A model generated the notes under the pieces. It did not search any database, was not told the DNA's origin, and saw only the letters and a program-made list of their open reading frames with translations. A stretch of 64,000 nt of DNA. It comes from Xiphydria camelus (lineage: Eukaryota > Arthropoda > Insecta > Hymenoptera > Xiphydriidae). The DNA is taken from assembly GCA_963678675.1 (NCBI GenBank), contig OY783197.1:10001-74000 (forward strand), written 5' to 3'. Position numbers and translations under genes: made by a program. Each line of letters begins with the position of its first letter. The first letter of the stretch is position 1. Shown in pieces: positions 22,597-33,629 of the stretch.

Positions 22597-23346
22597 CCCC
22601 CCCCCCCCATCTTTGCGCAAATCCTTCCAATCTGACATCGACTCGTCGCTTGATCTGTCCAACTTGTGGTTTCAGGTTCAATTCTTAAAGAAAGCGGTAG
22701 ATATCTTGTGTTCCTGCAGACAAACTCTCATGTACACTTACGTATTCGCCTACTACGTGCAAAAGAACAACCAATCTGTGATTTTCGAAGACAACCAAAA
22801 GGATTTGGAAAGTGCTACAGAATTCCTCTCGGAGTATCTCGAGAGGGACATTACGAGCGAGAATCTTGCAGACATCAAACAGAAGGTTCAGGACAAATAC
22901 AGGTGAGTGAGTGAGTGACTGGGAGAAAGTGTGAGTGTAAGTTCCTTTACTTTCCGCGTCACCTTCCGATTGGCATATGAAAGTACGGTAGGCTCTCGGT
23001 AACCTTCCGGAGGCAAAGCTGAAAATTCTGGGACGAAACGTCAACGAATGCCCCTGATCCGATAGCGTTCGATGGGCTAAATTCCGTTTTGCGCATTGTA
23101 CGCACGGGGAAGCGGACAATCCGAGAGTCCATCGTAATTGAATATTTTTTAAATTCGTTGGATGCGTGTATTCGACGCGATGCGTTGCCCTCTTCAGGGC
23201 AACTACTTTCCGTGCTCGCCGAATTGCCGCGAGTAATCGGACTACGTTTCTCTGTCGTTTCAAGATATTGCGACAGTCGAAGGAAGGTACTTTTGGGACA
23301 CGTGCACGAAGGTTACGAAAAGGAATGGTGGGACTACATGGAATAA
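20387..23346 (+). CDS. ari-1: E3 ubiquitin-protein ligase ariadne-1 (RBR type)
   Basis: Seven exons (20387-20590, 20815-20988, 21169-21237, 21678-21893, 21995-22552, 22676-22902, 23265-23346) give 509 residues, the expected length. An acidic N-terminus ([19 protein letters not shown]) leads to a UBA-like region ([19 protein letters not shown]). RING1 runs from [11 protein letters not shown] across an intron to [16 protein letters not shown]. The IBR follows ([20 protein letters not shown]). RING2 is [19 protein letters not shown], whose GGC cysteine is the catalytic residue that receives ubiquitin in RBR ligases. The Ariadne domain follows ([26 protein letters not shown]) and the protein ends [10 protein letters not shown]. 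Ariadne-1 works with UbcH7-type E2s and neddylated cullins. All introns are GT-AG with consistent phase. Identity is very secure. Confidence 0.97.
22565..22608. repeat. (TC)n followed by C-run in ari-1 intron 5
   Basis: CT dinucleotides from about 22565 run into roughly ten C residues just after the exon-5 donor. Confidence 0.93.
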
Positions 23347-25880
23347 GTTTGGGAAAGGGGGTTCGTTCCGCAACTTCACACCCCCGTCTCCCTTGGTGCA
23401 TCGCAAGTCCCCCTCCTTTTCCGGCACCGCCCCAGCTGTGATATACCGAGAACGCTGACGAGAGGCAAAAGTAGAGAACCGAGTCACACTGAGTAATATG
23501 CATAATATTATATACCTACATTTTTAACAGTACGGTCTACGGTATTGCATATAATATTATTATGATTATGACCATATTAAAATTGAATTCTACCACCAGG
23601 CCGAGTATTATAAATACTTTTAATCTGTTCTTGCCATTCGAGACGTTCGGTATTATTTTTGATCATCTCGGAAAAATGAGGGGGAGGGCACGAGCTCGGT
23701 ATAGCGATAGAGGAGGGGGAATTTCAATTTGATATTGTATAAATTATCAAGTCGTAGTTCCGTCACACGCGATTGCTTAGAAGATATGACAGGAAAGACG
23801 CGTATATCACGGCAAAAAATTTACATTTCGTCCGACGTCTTTTCGCGATCCAAAATCGTGGTTGAAAGAGACAGTTGATTCGTATAGGTACAGCTAGCGA
23901 TCGTCGCGATCAAAGTTTATCCGTTTAGACCTTAGTAAAACACACCCGATACATAGCGGATATCGTTCAGCCGTGATGACGACCAATGAGAAGCTACGGT
24001 GTAAGGGTCGCTCCGTTACTGTCTGGCAATATTGACATTGAAAAAGAAAACCAGTACCGGTACCGTCTGTACAGCTATATGATACTCTTGTAGTCATCCG
24101 TATGCCTGTAGTAGGTATAGTTATGTATGATATGCGTAATAACGGCTTCGACAAATAGGAAAGTCGAGGTATTTGAATTAGATTCTCTCTAAGATTTATC
24201 GAATGAAATTGTTGATTATTATTATTGCGCACGTTGCGAGAAAAATTTAGAGGGACAATGTGTTTAAAGGTCGCGATAGTCTTCTGTACAGTCTCAAAAT
24301 ATGATCGGACGCGAGGTTACCGCGCGTTTACACCGATCTGTTACGGTACTGGGCATGGACTCTACCAAACGCGCCAACTGTTATCGAGTATGTAGGTATA
24401 TCGGATAGTCATCCTGCTCCACCTTGACGATTTTAAGACATCAACATACGTACTGTACATTCGGGTGCGTTCGGCAGATCTTACGTGGTCCCGTCGGCGT
24501 CGGTGACTCGCAGATAGATAACTGCGGCGAACGCACGTTCGGACGCGTCGCAGAATCCGTGTAATTCAAGGGCTTCGCTGGCGGCATGAGACCCCAACCA
24601 ACGAGGGACGGAGAAGGATGCGCGACTGTTCGGAAATTTCTAATTCCAATGTCTCGGAGAGAGATGGGGGATATTTTTTATTCCGATCACATATCTCAGA
24701 CTCGCCGCGGTGGTTCTCACTTTGATATCACCCTAAGAGCCAAGTTTTCGAATATGCGCCTTCCAAGTCCACAATAATTGATCATTCTCGCACTCTCGTA
24801 CGACAACGTACTTCAACACTTTCCGTGGGAATTAGACTATGCACGCGCGTCTGTATACCAACTTTTGAACAACGATCTGCCGCTTCTGCTTGAAATAAAA
24901 CTCAAGTATTTCCAAATGCTTCTCGTCGACAGTTTATTACGCGTGCAGTTACCGAGCGAACGCTGTTCTTCTTCTAATTTCTTACGTTTATCGAATGTTG
25001 CGTAGCCGTGTAAGTATATACTTTCATCTCTTACGACGATAATCGACAGGTATACCGGTATAGGTATACGTTGATCGCGAAACGGACGATATAAAGATAT
25101 GGCAGGGAGGCTCCGTGATAGCCGAAATCCCCTGCGAATCTTTTCCGAACACGTACAATTTCTCCCATCGGTATATCGCTGGTGTGTTTAGAGGCCAAAG
25201 TCCACGGGTGCGTACGTTGAGTGAGGAATTTTATTATTTCATCAGAACTATCGCGCACGACATTTTTATAATTAGAGCTACGAAAGTATAGGTCCGAAGA
25301 GAATTCTGCAGCTTCGAGAGGAGTTACTTGGCGGGCGATTGATAAATCTTGATTACACGATAGTGGTACCAAAGATTGGAAAGAAAGACGGTATTGCCGA
25401 CCCTTCTCGTCGGGTAAGCGTAATATTGCGTTGAATGTGTTATTTAATACGTTTTTCTACCTAGAATAAATTATAAATAAATACGATATTTTTTCTTCTA
25501 CCCTAAATTTGATATAGAGATTTTGACGTTCTCGTTTCGCGCAAAGTTCTGAAATATTGACGAGTAAAAGTAATAATGAGATAAAGAGGTAGAACGTTAG
25601 AAGACAAATTTTTCCACCTCGTGCATTTCTGGGGAACAGACTGTATCACCAGGGTTACGCGCTGACAGCGAACCTCCGGGTGGACATGTCGCGGCGCGTT
25701 TTCGCACGATTGCTTTGGATAGACGCCAACGGCAATGACGACGAACCTATTCACTTGATACGAAAGAGCTTTGAAAGCAGTTACGCAAAAGCTCTGGGAG
25801 CGGTTGCCGACTCTCGTTGGAAAGTCTGTGCGTTCGTCGGGGCGCGCGGCTACTATAAAAATGGCTGTGCGCGTACTAAT
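23347..25880. other. 3' flank of ari-1 and of the Bcl-2-like gene, no gene seen
   Basis: About 2.5 kb between two convergent genes. No exon-like frame shows a domain. It includes a short foldback (24463-24541). The rest is AT-rich, and no function is evident. Confidence 0.5.
24463..24541. mobile_element. short foldback related to element B
   Basis: GGGTGCGTTCGGCAGATC on the left and GCGAACGCAC on the right form an inverted repeat. The left end matches that of element B except for one base and its adjoining sequence. Confidence 0.55.
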
Positions 25881-26893
25881 TCATCGAGAAGTTACCGTTA
25901 AAATTGTAGCGATCAGGCAGAGCGTTGCTCCCGTCATCAGAAGACTTTGCCAAATAGCTCCGCTGACTTCCTCGGCGATGGGATATTCCACGCAAAGCTG
26001 CTCCTGAAGGAGGAGAAAAGTGAGTCCGAGATACGTACGCGTCGACGACGAAACTGACAGATTGACCGACTGAAAATGAAATACGCGGTCTACGAGAAGG
26101 TGCGCGTCGCTTACCCAACCGCCGTAGCCTTTGATGAAATGGGCAATTTCCTCGGCAACGTATCTGGAGACGTATGACGGCAACTTGTTCTTCAGGGTGT
26201 ACATACGTCTGTCCTTCGCCCATATGGCGAGCCTACCCGCAAAGGCGTAAAGACAAACGATTCTAGCCCACGTAATGTCTCCGCGAAGGAACAGTTCATC
26301 GGCGACGCTGGTAAACGCCTCGTAAGCTGTTTCGGGAATAACGTTCAGGCGATTGACCATGCTTGTGAATAGAATGCTGTGCTTGTTCAGCATTTGGTAG
26401 ACATTGTGGCGCATGCTACGGGAGACTGGGTCTCTGGATACGAGATAGACGTCCTCCTTCAAGAGATGGCGAATAACGTCGTCGGCGAGACATTCCGCGG
26501 TCGATTCCACGGAATCCCGATGCAGAGCGTATCTCGGCGGTGGTGGTGCCAATTGCGGAAAGAGGTGTTGCAGTCTGAACTGAAAGAGACGCGCGAGATT
26601 TGCGAGTGACGACAACTCTCGGAACATATTTCGTCCTGGCGTTTGGGTCAAGTATGTACCTGGCAGATCTCGAGGAAAGTCATACCACTCATGCCGTAGC
26701 TACACCGGGCACCATCGGGTGTCGCGCGGATCAGGTCGTCGGACGACGAGTTCCCGCAGTCGATGGAATCGCATGCCTCCGAACGACGATTCGCCACACT
26801 GGAACGCCGATCTTGCTGTCCCGAGACGCCCGAGACGATCCGTTCGCTCCCCACCACGATTGCATCGTTCGTCGTGACAGCGTCATCGGCCAT
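25881..26893 (-). CDS. Bcl-2 family protein (Debcl/Buffy/Bok-like)
   Basis: Three exons (26686-26893, 26115-26635, 25881-26003) give 283 residues. The BH1 region is clear: VADELFLRGDITWARIVCLY followed by AFAGRLAIW. The BH2 tryptophan motif spans the last intron, GGYGGW joined to EQLCVEY. The C-terminus is a hydrophobic tail anchor (QSLLMTGATLCLIATILTV) ending in TSR, as in proteins inserted in the outer mitochondrial or ER membrane. The N-terminal exon is polar and serine-rich. Insects usually have Debcl- and Buffy-type members resembling vertebrate Bok; which one this is cannot be settled by eye. The first intron is short (50 bp, donor GTATGA). An alternative start at an ATG in exon 2 (MFRELSS) is possible. 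Confidence 0.85.
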
Positions 26894-27089
26894 CGTCGGT
26901 TTACCTCGAGAGAGAGAGAGAAAGAGTGTGTGTATGTGTGTATAGGTAGAAGGACCACTACGCGCAGTTTCTTAACGCGTAGCCGGTATAGGTACGAAAG
27001 AATCACCTCACGGCATTTCGACGTCTAGTGTAGCTCTGTTCGCCCTCGAGATATCGTGGCCAAGAAGAAGTTGCTCGTCAATAGCCTGC

Positions 27090-27175
27090 ACTTTTCACCA
27101 ACTCGGTTCTAATGTTCTCCTGACACTTCATTCGCAATTTGAACATTTCTAAATTTGTGGCGGCTCGATGAGCCT
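27090..27175. repeat. dispersed repeat, TTCTGATGTTCTCCT family (copy)
   Basis: ACCAACTCGGTTCTAATGTT and CTCCTGACACTTC match the sequence at 42912-42960 (CACCAATTTGGTTCTGATGT, CTCCTAATACG). No inverted termini are seen, so this is not one of the foldback families. Confidence 0.5.
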
Positions 27176-27265
27176 CGCCGTCGTTCCGCCAGAGGCGTCC
27201 CGATCGCCTCGAGCGGCGCAGAGCATAGCGACGCCTTTCTATGAAGAGACAACCTTAACGTCCCT

Positions 27266-27413
27266 TAAAGGCCACGTGAAAAAACGTTAGCAGTAACAGT
27301 AAGGATTGACCAATCAGAAAGCCTGTTTAAGCATAATTCCGTAAGAATGATATTTCTGATTGGTCAATCCTTACTGTTACTGCTTACGTTTTTTCACGTG
27401 TGGTGGCCTTTAA
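27266..27413. mobile_element. foldback MITE-like element G (copy 2)
   Basis: The arms match element G at 8991-9136 (GGCCACGTGAAAAAACGTTA, GCAGTAACAGTAAGGATTG). The loop reads as the reverse complement of copy 1, meaning insertion in the opposite orientation. The ends are TTAAAGGCC and GGCCTTTAA. Confidence 0.9.
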
Positions 27414-28654
27414 CGTCTCTTCCTTCATCTGTCAACCCTCGCGACGAACACACGTGTCGTTCCGCGGTGCTGCGCGCTTAGCACCCTAGCCTTAGCATAG
27501 TACAATGTAACATCGTTATCTTTCAATAAACTCTATCTGTCTGTTTGTTATATTGTCCAGTTCTAGCATTGGAGGATTCATGCGCCGAATCCCCAAAAAT
27601 TTGTGGCGAAAAGGATGTGGTTGCCATCTTATCGGCGGAGCGTTTCGTCCCGGAGTCGGCCTGTGGACTCGTCAGTAAGGCTAGGCCGACTCCTGCCTTA
27701 GACGCTCTGTGGTCCTCGGTGATAGACGGGCAGTTGCGGTCTTATATAGAAACTTGCCTGTTGATGGACCACTAACGAGAAGCCGAAAGCCGTGGAGTCG
27801 AAGGTCGGCGCCACCTGGCGGCAAGGCGCAACGGGCCGCTACAAATTTGTGGGTCTCGTACCACACTCTCGATCTCTACGCGCGAAGATCGAATCCCAGT
27901 GGGAATTAAATCACTCACGAACAATACAGAATAACTCTTTATTGCCTTCGTGAAAGCAGGGAAAGGAAAAAGGCGGAAACCGATCGCGGCCGTGTCGAAC
28001 AGACCGTCGTCAAGACTCGAATCACAGAATAGCTGAATGACAAAAGGAAGAAAAGAAGGCGTAACAAGCGCCTAACGCGATCGGTGCACCTCCTCTAGAG
28101 TCGGCCCTGGAAGGCGGCACAGGCCTGCCACAAATTTCTAGGCAATGGCGCCATCTAACAGTGAACTCTGGAACTGAACGCAAGAATTCCTTTGTAGCGC
28201 CATCTAGATGACGCCACGGTTTAAGACTAGCAATTTTCAGAATTCAGTTCAAAATGTGTCAGCTAGATGGCACCATCACCTCTAAAGTCGTGGCGGCGAG
28301 CTAAATGATGTGTGCGTCGCCGATGCCACTCGCCTACCCGCCACTGGTGTCGGTGAGCCTCGGTGATATATAGAAATCTGGTCGTGTCCGAGTACTAGCG
28401 AGAAGTCGAAGAGATAGGGCGTGAGATGCGCGGGAGCCGTGGTAGCCGGCGGATCGCTGTAGTAGCCGCCTGGCGGTCGGTCGAGGTAGTAGATCGCCAC
28501 AAAGTGCGCGAATTTCGACTCTGGTATCAGGAATGCATAATAAACGAGGAAGTAGTCGCGCCACATAAAAGCACGCTCACACCGTATTGTGCGAACCCCG
28601 TTTGTTCATTTTTGAGCTGTGTAATTCCGACATAACCCAGCCGTCAACGTAAGT
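27414..28654. other. repeat-rich noncoding, with GCCATCTA repeat copy
   Basis: No convincing exon. The part at 28130-28290 has GGCGCCATCTAACAGTGAAC, AGCGCCATCTAGATG and CTAGATGGCACCATC, related to 17395-17520 and 42960-43020. The open frame at 27545-27775 and the minus-strand frame at 28282-28566 show no domain. The segment may include remains of a retroelement. Confidence 0.45.
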
Positions 28655-28879
28655 AGGTACACCCGCGTGCACGGATTCTAATCATGGTGACTTTCTAAAA
28701 TGTCATTTTTAAACATACTAGCCAATGAACAATACATTCTCATGCCCTCATTAGCTATGGTGGCGTCTACTCTCGTTAATGAAAGCATGAGAATTAATTG
28801 TTCATTTTGGCTAGTATGTTTAAAAATGACATTTTAGAAAGTCACCATGATTAGAATCCGTGCACGCGCGGGTGTACCT
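28655..28879. mobile_element. foldback MITE-like element (GTACACCC family, copy 2)
   Basis: It begins GTACACCCGCGTGCACGGAT and ends with the complement GGGTGTACC. Internal arms GGTGACTTTCTAAAATGTCA and TTTTTAAACATACTAGCCAA are nearly perfect inverted repeats. Same family as 8706-8925 and 42650-42873. Confidence 0.9.
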
Positions 28880-28907
28880 TGTAGTACATACATACGGTAC
28901 GCTTTAC

Positions 28908-28926
28908 ACACACACGCGCGCGCGCG

Positions 28927-28958
<32 letters not shown>

Positions 28959-28960
28959 GT
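28908..28960. repeat. (AC)n-(GC)n-(AC)n alternating repeat
   Basis: An ACAC tract runs into about 12 CG dinucleotides and back into ACAC. The alternating purine-pyrimidine run is a classic Z-DNA-prone sequence. It lies about 150 bp upstream of TBCK. Confidence 0.95.
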
Positions 28961-29102
28961 ACATACGATCACAATGACGGATAAAACACAGAGAACCTAC
29001 TAATGTTGTCTCTGGGATAAAACGAAAATGGCCGCGCCCCTGTTCCACCGACAATAAATAAGGGCCACCGAGTGCGTTAGACACTTATCCGCGTAACGGA
29101 GG

Positions 29103-31093
29103 ATGTGTCCAGCTCTGTTGGAAGACGAAGAGCGATGTCTCGGTGGTACGACTTTCTTCGCTCGGAGTCATCCGGTCGAACTCTGCGGGAGTAACGGACT
29201 TCCTCTAACGCCAAACTCCATTACCATATACGGAAGATCACAGTTTCTAAAGACAATTCGCCACCCCAACTTATCGCGTTACCTCGACGTCGTTAGGAGT
29301 AAACACGGTGAGTTTTTCTTTGAACATTATATGCGTCGGATCTAACGATTTAAGCGACTCTGCTTGTTTGAATTGAAATGATTCCACGGGGATCGGTACG
29401 TCAAACCGGAGCGCGCAGGGATAATTTATACTTGATCTCTCTCGTGGCATCGGAAAAGAGAGCAGGGACGAACGAAATAGACGAAATTCTCCGTACGTAG
29501 ATACATACCTCTTTCAGAAAGAACGGTGGTCGTCGCGGAATACAGTGGCGAATCGTTGGGTGGTAAAGGAATTTTATCGCTAGATGCCGTTATCGATATT
29601 TCGTATCAGTGCCTACTCGGTTTACGACGTATGAACGAGTCGGGATTGGTCCACAGACACTTGAGCCCTGACAATATTTTGATCGATAAAGATGGAAACG
29701 TGCAGTTATACAATTATGGACTTTATTACGCAACCGACAGTGGAAAGGACGTGTCTTTTCCTATCGGGTATGGGATGTATATTTCTCTTTGGTTCGTGCC
29801 ATTCTTGTACGCACAATGCGGCCACAATTGCCGCCATCACCTCTCGTTTATAAATACATTTTGACTTGTTGCCTCTGACAAACGGATAGCGCCGTATTGG
29901 TGGCGTCGAAAAGTTAATTAGACGACGCTACTCTGTATTCCCATATACGTAATATCATTTGCTCGCAGTTATCCAAAGTACACAGCCCCGGAAGTATTTT
30001 TGGGCACTGGGACAAGTGGTGCAAAAGTTGATTCCTGGTCTTTGGGTGTAATAATTGCCGAATGCCTGCTGAAGCGGTCTATTTGGCCAGGAATCAAGTT
30101 GTCGCAATGTTTACGCAAAGTGCTGAGTCTTTTGCACTGCGAGACCGCTATATTCGAACGTTTGGCAAGAGAGAGCAATTGCTTGGACGCTTACGAGGTT
30201 TATGGTTTTTCTTCGCTGTAATTTAATTCTCCGAATTTTTTGAAAAACAAGATCTAAAACGGGAAAAGGTTTTTACCGGAAAAAAGAATAAAGCGCATTT
30301 ACCTCGCGCTCTAAATCCCAATAGGTTCTACCGCGGGGAATCAAGGAGTTGGTAGATTCGTGTCTTCAAATTCATCCGTCAAAGCGAAAGACTCCGGAGG
30401 AACTGTTGGGCTTGCCGTTGTTCGAACGGGCCGCGAACGAATACAGGGAGAGAATGGAAAGGAATCTTTGTAAAAGCGTCGCCGTGAGAAAAATGGATGA
30501 GCTGTACTACCTGTGGCAACTCGCCGGCGGCGATATAAATATGGAATTGAAGAAACAAGGCCTGATTAGATCGAGACCTCCCATTTTGTCCATTCCAAAG
30601 TACGTGACGAAAGGCCCGCGTTACAATTTCGAACGATCCTCGCGAGAGTACAGATCAACTTACTACGGGAAAACGTCGTCGTGTCATTTTTAGTTTAGTG
30701 ATACTATTGGGTCAAATGTTTGGACGCAGAGATACAGCTGGATTGCTAGACCTTCGCGTAATCAAAGTTCCGCTCGACACGTTGCGGCAACGGTTGTCGC
30801 ATATTCCTTCTATAGCCAACTACCCCCGGCTGACGAGTCGGTAAGTGAGCAAACGAAATTCAAGACTCCAATTCGGGCCACGTTATAATTTTCCACGCGC
30901 ACGACAACTGAACGGGGGGGTAATCATTTACGCGCAGAATGTACGTCCAAGCTGAGGATGATTTGGCCGATACCGCGTCACAGCTGCCACTGATCATAAG
31001 AGAAAGGGACACGGAGTATCAATTCTTCCGGATTGTGTTGTACGACAGATTGTTGCAGGTAAGCTGATTGATTATTTTTTACAGCGGGAAGAT

Positions 31094-31174
<81 letters not shown>

Positions 31175-33167
31175 AGATAGCAGAAAGACGATCCGGGATA
31201 TAGTTTTGAACGAGGAGAAACCGAGGGAAGGGAAGGGTATTGCGGGAAACGTGGTGATGAACAATAATTTAACGCTACACAGATTTATCCGATTACGAGA
31301 AAGGCAATTGTGAGAGAAGCCTACAAGGATATCCCACCACCGGTGCGTGGAGCCGTGTGGGCAGCTCTGCTCGGCGTCACGGGGGACGTTCAAAAACGTT
31401 ACGACATGATCGACAAAGAGACACCGACGCATACCGATCGTCAGGTATGCCGGTACGATATGTGAAAAATTTGCAGGGACGCGAATACAACACGACGGTG
31501 ATCGTCGATGTGTGTGCAATTAGATTGAAGTGGATATTCCGAGGTGCCACCAGTATAGCGAGCTCCTGTCTTCCGGCGCGGGGCATGAAAAGCTGCAAAG
31601 ATTATTGAAGGCTTGGGTCAGAGATAATCCGCATTACGTGTACTGGCAAGGCTTGGATTCGCTAACCGCCCCGTTCTTGTACCTTAATTTTAATAATGAA
31701 GGTGCGAGTAATTTCACCTTCTCTCGATCCTTTCCAAGAACGAAGGCTCGCGATACTCGTCAGTCGAGAGTGTGTGATCGTGGAATTATTCAATTTCAGC
31801 TCGAGCGTTCGCCTGTCTCTCGGCGTTCGTACCCAAGTACCTCCACAAGTTTTTCCTCAAAAACAACTCCGCCGTGATAAAGGAGTACTTGGAAAAATTT
31901 GCACAAATCATTGCTTTCCACGATCCCCGATTAGCGAACCATCTCAAGTCTATTTTCTTCGTACCAGAATTGTTCGCCATACCTTGGTTCCTTACAATGT
32001 TTTCACGTGAGTCACGAGATTGTTCAGGCGCGAGAGATATCCATTTTCATACGGATCTCTCGTAAGACGGAAGGCAGTAGTGTGTCCGGTGCTGTTAACA
32101 CACACATTACAGATGTATTTCCGCTTCACAAGATCTTACATTTGTGGGATAAGCTTTTACTGGGCGATTCTTCGTTTCCCCTATTGGTCGGATTGGCGAT
32201 ACTCCGACAATTGCGCGATTCTCTGCTCACCTCGGGCTTCAACGAGTGCATTCTTCTGTTCTCCGACCTTCCCGAGATCGACATAGAGTTGTGCGTCAAA
32301 GACTCGATGGCCATGTATCAGCGAACGCCGGCTAGCATCACTTACAGGAGGCACCAGTTCGATCAGTCTGAGGTATGAGAAAGGAGATGTACCTACACAA
32401 GTGAAGGCGAAAAATGTCGATATGTACCTATTGCAATTTGCTTTGCTACGAACGTACAATCATTTCGCAGGCCACAAGTTGGTTGGAACCCGAATCCGGA
32501 ACCAAAGAGATGCCACGTATCAGCTTGGCGGACTTTTTGGTTCTTCTGCACGGTACTCCAAAGAAGTTAATAGTCGTTGATATACGTTGCAGTGTACAGT
32601 GAGTGTCGTGCGAGATATTTTCAATGCTGTAACGGAATGTCCGTGACCTTGGTATGGTGTTGCGACGTATATAATACGCGCATCGTGTGCATCGACATTT
32701 TCAGATTCGAGAGGGGTGCGGTATCCGGAAGTATCAATATTCCCTATACGAGCGTTCAATTTTCAAACACTGATATTGGCTCTCTGGGACCACAGGTGAA
32801 GCCGCTTGTAAATAACAAAGACGAGATCGTCGTAATCGTCGGCCCCGGAGACGCGGTTAATTCGACGGTAAGAGGACCCGTGCTGGCCCACGTGTCGTTT
32901 TTAACCGTATACGTGCTCGTACGAGTGCGCGCGCATCATCGCAACTTCCGTTCCAACGAGCTACGTGACTCTCGGAAAATTTGTCGCGGTGCCATGAGTT
33001 GTAACGATTTTGAATACGCGATAATATTAATTCTGTCGCTAACGAGAAAATTGATACAGTTTGCAGATTTCCTCGTAAGATGCGGTATCGTCGGCGTTTG
33101 CTCTCTGCAGGGAGGAATCTATGCTTTGCGCTCAAATTGTCCGAACCTTTTGGTACCGCCGCATTGA
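29103..33167 (+). CDS. TBCK: TBCK: TBC domain-containing protein kinase-like
   Basis: Thirteen exons (29103-29307, 29518-29767, 29969-30197, 30325-30599, 30694-30840, 30938-31058, 31283-31444, 31524-31701, 31800-32006, 32113-32372, 32471-32598, 32705-32867, 33060-33167) give exactly 810 residues. The N-terminal kinase-like domain ([28 protein letters not shown]) lacks the catalytic HRD aspartate and the DFG motif (YNYGLYY instead), so it is a pseudokinase. The TBC domain keeps the arginine finger ([15 protein letters not shown]) and glutamine finger ([10 protein letters not shown]). A C-terminal rhodanese-like domain has VVDIRCSV and [10 protein letters not shown] but no active-site cysteine loop. 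TBCK is a putative Rab GAP linked to mTOR signalling and mRNA/endosome transport (FERRY complex) in mammals. Conservation across every junction makes identity secure. The intron after exon 4 was chosen to give [16 protein letters not shown], which fits the human alignment. Confidence 0.96.
31098..31172. repeat. (GA)n microsatellite in TBCK intron 6
   Basis: About 35 GA dinucleotides, flanked on both sides by GCGCGC or GCGCG words. Sense-strand GA in the TBCK transcript. Confidence 0.95.
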
Positions 33168-33629
33168 ACGCCACTCGTTGAGTCGCAACCTCATAATTTT
33201 ATACGTCTACACGTATCTGTTGTTTGTACGTACACACGTGCGGTACGATTGTGAAGAGAATAAATGCCCTGTACAGGCCATTTATACGTATGTGTGTACA
33301 CATACCAAGAGCTTCGGTAATGCACAATGATTAATCTAAGTAGGTACACAGTTCTATCATTTTGATCGCCCGCTATGATCGGTATGTTCATACACACGTA
33401 TTCACGTACGTGCGTATGTGCGTGCTATATACGTGTACTCGCGATGTTTGCTTCGTAGTTACCGTGACAACTGACGAGGGGAGGACATCGCAGCAATCGG
33501 GCGAAGGAAGACAACCTCGGCTCGCGCAAAGTGTGTAATACCGTCATCCCTGCACGGGGATAATACCCTGGGTCTCCCTGTGACGGGGCGTGTGGATACG
33601 TAACGGTGTGTGTGGTGTATCGATGCGTT
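33168..33629. other. intergenic between TBCK and TBC1D32
   Basis: Only 462 bp separate the TBCK stop from the TBC1D32 ATG on the same strand. It should hold the TBCK 3' UTR and the TBC1D32 promoter. ACGTACGT-like runs at 33180-33430 are the only visible texture. Confidence 0.5.
33259..33264 (+). other. candidate poly(A) signal of TBCK
   Basis: AATAAA lies 92 bp after the TBCK stop codon, in the space before TBC1D32. A reasonable polyadenylation signal by position; not tested. Confidence 0.5.

Noticed and set aside
27541..27909. Possible small gene or tRNA-like region (GATCGAATCCCAG)
   Set aside because: The frame has no domain, and no cloverleaf with matching acceptor stem could be formed around the box-B-like word.
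28282..28566. Minus-strand open frame of about 94 codons
   Set aside because: No recognisable domain, no splice partner and location in repeat-rich DNA.
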